DNA of 7,618 nucleotides from Bifidobacterium breve (GTDB lineage Bacteria; Actinomycetota; Acidimicrobiia; Acidimicrobiales; Ilumatobacteraceae): NCBI GenBank assembly GCA_945896935.1, contig CAMDER010000081.1, forward strand, positions 1-7,618, read 5' to 3'. The notes under the pieces are model-generated. The model made no database searches. It was not told the origin of the DNA and worked only from the letters and a program-made list of their open reading frames with translations. Below are positions 6,345-7,618 of the stretch, piece after piece. Both the position numbers and the translations under genes were made by a program. Position 1 is the stretch's first letter. The number at the start of each line of letters is the position of its first letter.

Positions 6345-7238
6345 ATGTCAGCACTCGGTTACGACGGCAAAGTTGCAATTATCACCGGAGCCGGTGGAGG
6401 CCTCGGTCGCCAACACGCTTTGATGATGGCCAAGCGCGGCGCACTGATCGTCGTCAACGACCTCGGCGGTTCTGTTGATGGAACCGGCGCAAATGCTTCG
6501 GCAGCGCAAGTTGTGGTTGATGAGATCAAGGCTGCTGGCGGAGAAGCCGTCGCCGATCACAACTCTGTCGCAACCCCAGAAGGCGGTGCCGCGATCGTGC
6601 AGACCGCCATCGATGCCTACGGGCGCGTCGACATTGTTGTCAACAACGCTGGCATCTTGCGCGATAAAGCGTTCCACAACATGACGCCCGATCTGTTGAA
6701 CCCTGTTCTTGATGTCCACTTGAAGGGCGCTTTCTATGTGACCCAGCCCGCATTCGTGCATATGCGCGAACAGGGTTACGGTCGCATCATTTCAACCTCG
6801 TCTGCTGCTGGTGTTTTCGGCAACTTCGGCCAGACCAACTACGGCGCCGCCAAGATGGGTCTCGTCGGTTTCACTCGTGTGCTGGGCGTCGAAGGTGCTC
6901 GCTTCAATATCAAGGCCAATGCCATCGCCCCACTCGCAATGACGCGCATGACTGAAGACATCTTGGGAGCACTCAAAGACAAACTCGATCCAGGTTTGGT
7001 TTCACCACTCGTTGCATTCTTGGCCCACGAAGATTGCCCAGTCAGTGGACAACTCTTCTCCGTTGGCGGTGGACGTGTGGCTCATGTCTTCTTGGGTGAA
7101 ACCAATGGCTACTACTCGCCAACACTCTCACCCGAAGACGTCCAGAACAATTGGGACACCATCACCAATCGTGATTCGTTCGCGGTGCCGAGCAACCTCG
7201 GTGAAGAGACTGCATTGTTCTTGAACTTCTTCAAATAA
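6345..7238 (+). CDS. MFE-2/Hsd4-like 3-hydroxyacyl-CoA dehydrogenase (SDR family)
   Basis: Classical-fold short-chain dehydrogenase, probably NAD-dependent and oxidising a 3-hydroxyacyl-CoA to the 3-oxoacyl-CoA. It has 297 residues. The cofactor loop is TGAGGGLG (14-21); VVNDLGG places Asp39 at the end of the second strand, which favours NAD over NADP. NNAG is at 100-103, and the catalytic residues are Ser153, Tyr166 and Lys170. VNDLGGSVDGTG and DVHLKGAF are typical of the dehydrogenase part of peroxisomal multifunctional enzyme 2 and of mycobacterial Hsd4-type proteins. The C-terminal tail, with LSPEDVQNNWDTI, resembles the MFE-2 segment after the Rossmann domain. No hydratase (MaoC) or SCP2 domain is attached, so a separate hydratase is needed. 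It lies between fadD and a second fadE in a probable operon. A true hydroxysteroid substrate cannot be excluded. Confidence 0.92.
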   Translation: MSALGYDGKVAIITGAGGGLGRQHALMMAKRGALIVVNDLGGSVDGTGANASAAQVVVDEIKAAGGEAVADHNSVATPEGGAAIVQTAIDAYGRVDIVVNNAGILRDKAFHNMTPDLLNPVLDVHLKGAFYVTQPAFVHMREQGYGRIISTSSAAGVFGNFGQTNYGAAKMGLVGFTRVLGVEGARFNIKANAIAPLAMTRMTEDILGALKDKLDPGLVSPLVAFLAHEDCPVSGQLFSVGGGRVAHVFLGETNGYYSPTLSPEDVQNNWDTITNRDSFAVPSNLGEETALFLNFFK

Positions 7239-7255
7239 GGCTCACTCATACTTTC

Positions 7256-7261
7256 GGGAGG
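7256..7261 (+). promoter_or_regulatory. Ribosome-binding site GGGAGG of the second fadE
   Basis: GGGAGG is seven bases before the GTG at 7269. It favours this start over a second in-frame GTG at 7278, which would be too far away. Confidence 0.7.
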
Positions 7262-7268
7262 TCACATC

Positions 7269-7618
7269 GTGATCACAGTGGACGAATTCGCTCAGGACGC
7301 CAAACAATGGTTGGCTGAAAACAAGCATCTCGCCCCACGTGATTACGGCGCCATTTGCCCTCCCGACATGGTCGACGAAGGTTTGGCATGGCAGAGGCAT
7401 CTCTATGCATCGGGCAAAGCCGGTATTCATTGGCCAGTCGAATTCGGTGGGCAAGGACTCACTGCAGCGCATCAAGCTCAGTGGCTGTACGAGTGCGCGC
7501 TCGTTGGAGTGCCAGGCGTTTTCAACATGGTGGGCTTAGTGCTCACCGGTGGTGCAGTACAGAAATTTGGAACACCTGAGCAACAAGCAAAACATCTCCA
7601 CGCCTCGTTGCGCGCCGA
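7269..7618 (+). CDS. fadE: Acyl-CoA dehydrogenase, N-terminal part (runs off the right edge)
   Basis: The frame opens with GTG and stays open to the window end, giving 116 residues and two bases of the next codon. The sequence matches the N-terminal helical domain of acyl-CoA dehydrogenases: a short lead helix (DEFAQDAKQWLAENK), AGIHWPVEFGGQGLT at 51-65, then a helix pair and VQKFGTPEQQAKHLHASL at 98-114. The intact PVEFGGQGLT block differs from the matching WPTPFGLAAD of the minus-strand FadE, so the two are distinct paralogues rather than recent duplicates. It follows the short-chain dehydrogenase by 30 bases and is probably cotranscribed with it. The catalytic region lies outside the window, so activity and substrate class cannot be judged. 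It may pair with the other FadE, as in mycobacterial ChsE heteromers; that is inference. Confidence 0.9.
   Translation, partial: MITVDEFAQDAKQWLAENKHLAPRDYGAICPPDMVDEGLAWQRHLYASGKAGIHWPVEFGGQGLTAAHQAQWLYECALVGVPGVFNMVGLVLTGGAVQKFGTPEQQAKHLHASLRA

Noticed and set aside
6348..6761. Minus-strand open frame of 137 codons opposite the SDR gene
   Set aside because: It lies wholly antisense to a clear SDR gene whose catalytic motifs are intact. No ribosome-binding site or recognisable domain is present.

Overview
The window looks like a piece of an actinobacterial chromosome of moderate G+C content. The evidence is two lipoprotein signal peptides, GTG starts at four of six genes, two starts that appear leaderless, and fatty-acid genes (FadE, FadD and a multifunctional-enzyme-type dehydrogenase) of the kind found in Mycobacterium and its relatives. 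The modest G+C and gene style suggest an aquatic Acidimicrobiia-like lineage; this is inference only. No tRNA, rRNA, CRISPR array, insertion sequence or phage gene was seen.

Left part (1-3283): a divergent pair of exported lipoproteins shares a 75-base intergenic region. On the minus strand is a cluster 9 (ZnuA/TroA-like) metal-binding protein of an ABC importer; its permease and ATPase would lie beyond the left edge. On the plus strand is a 692-residue lipoprotein with a C-terminal alpha/beta-hydrolase-like domain, whose substrate and family I cannot name.

Right part (3322-7618): an acyl-CoA catabolism locus. A minus-strand acyl-CoA dehydrogenase (FadE) converges on the hydrolase gene and ends in a probable intrinsic terminator. 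It diverges, across 76 bases, from a plus-strand run of three genes: a FadD19-like acyl-CoA synthetase, an MFE-2/Hsd4-like short-chain dehydrogenase, and a second FadE cut by the right edge. Together they could activate an acid to its CoA thioester, dehydrogenate it at C2-C3 and oxidise the 3-hydroxyacyl-CoA. The hydratase and thiolase needed to finish the cycle are not in the window. The combination FadD + two FadE + Hsd4-type SDR recalls the sterol side-chain genes of mycobacteria (fadD17/fadE26/fadE27/hsd4A, fadD19), but the true substrate cannot be read from the sequence.

The region is mostly ordinary metabolic and transport sequence. The least explained item is the large lipoprotein hydrolase. 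Smaller points of interest are the two apparent leaderless starts, the active-site pattern of the first FadE, and an in-frame 18-base duplication in the FadD gene.
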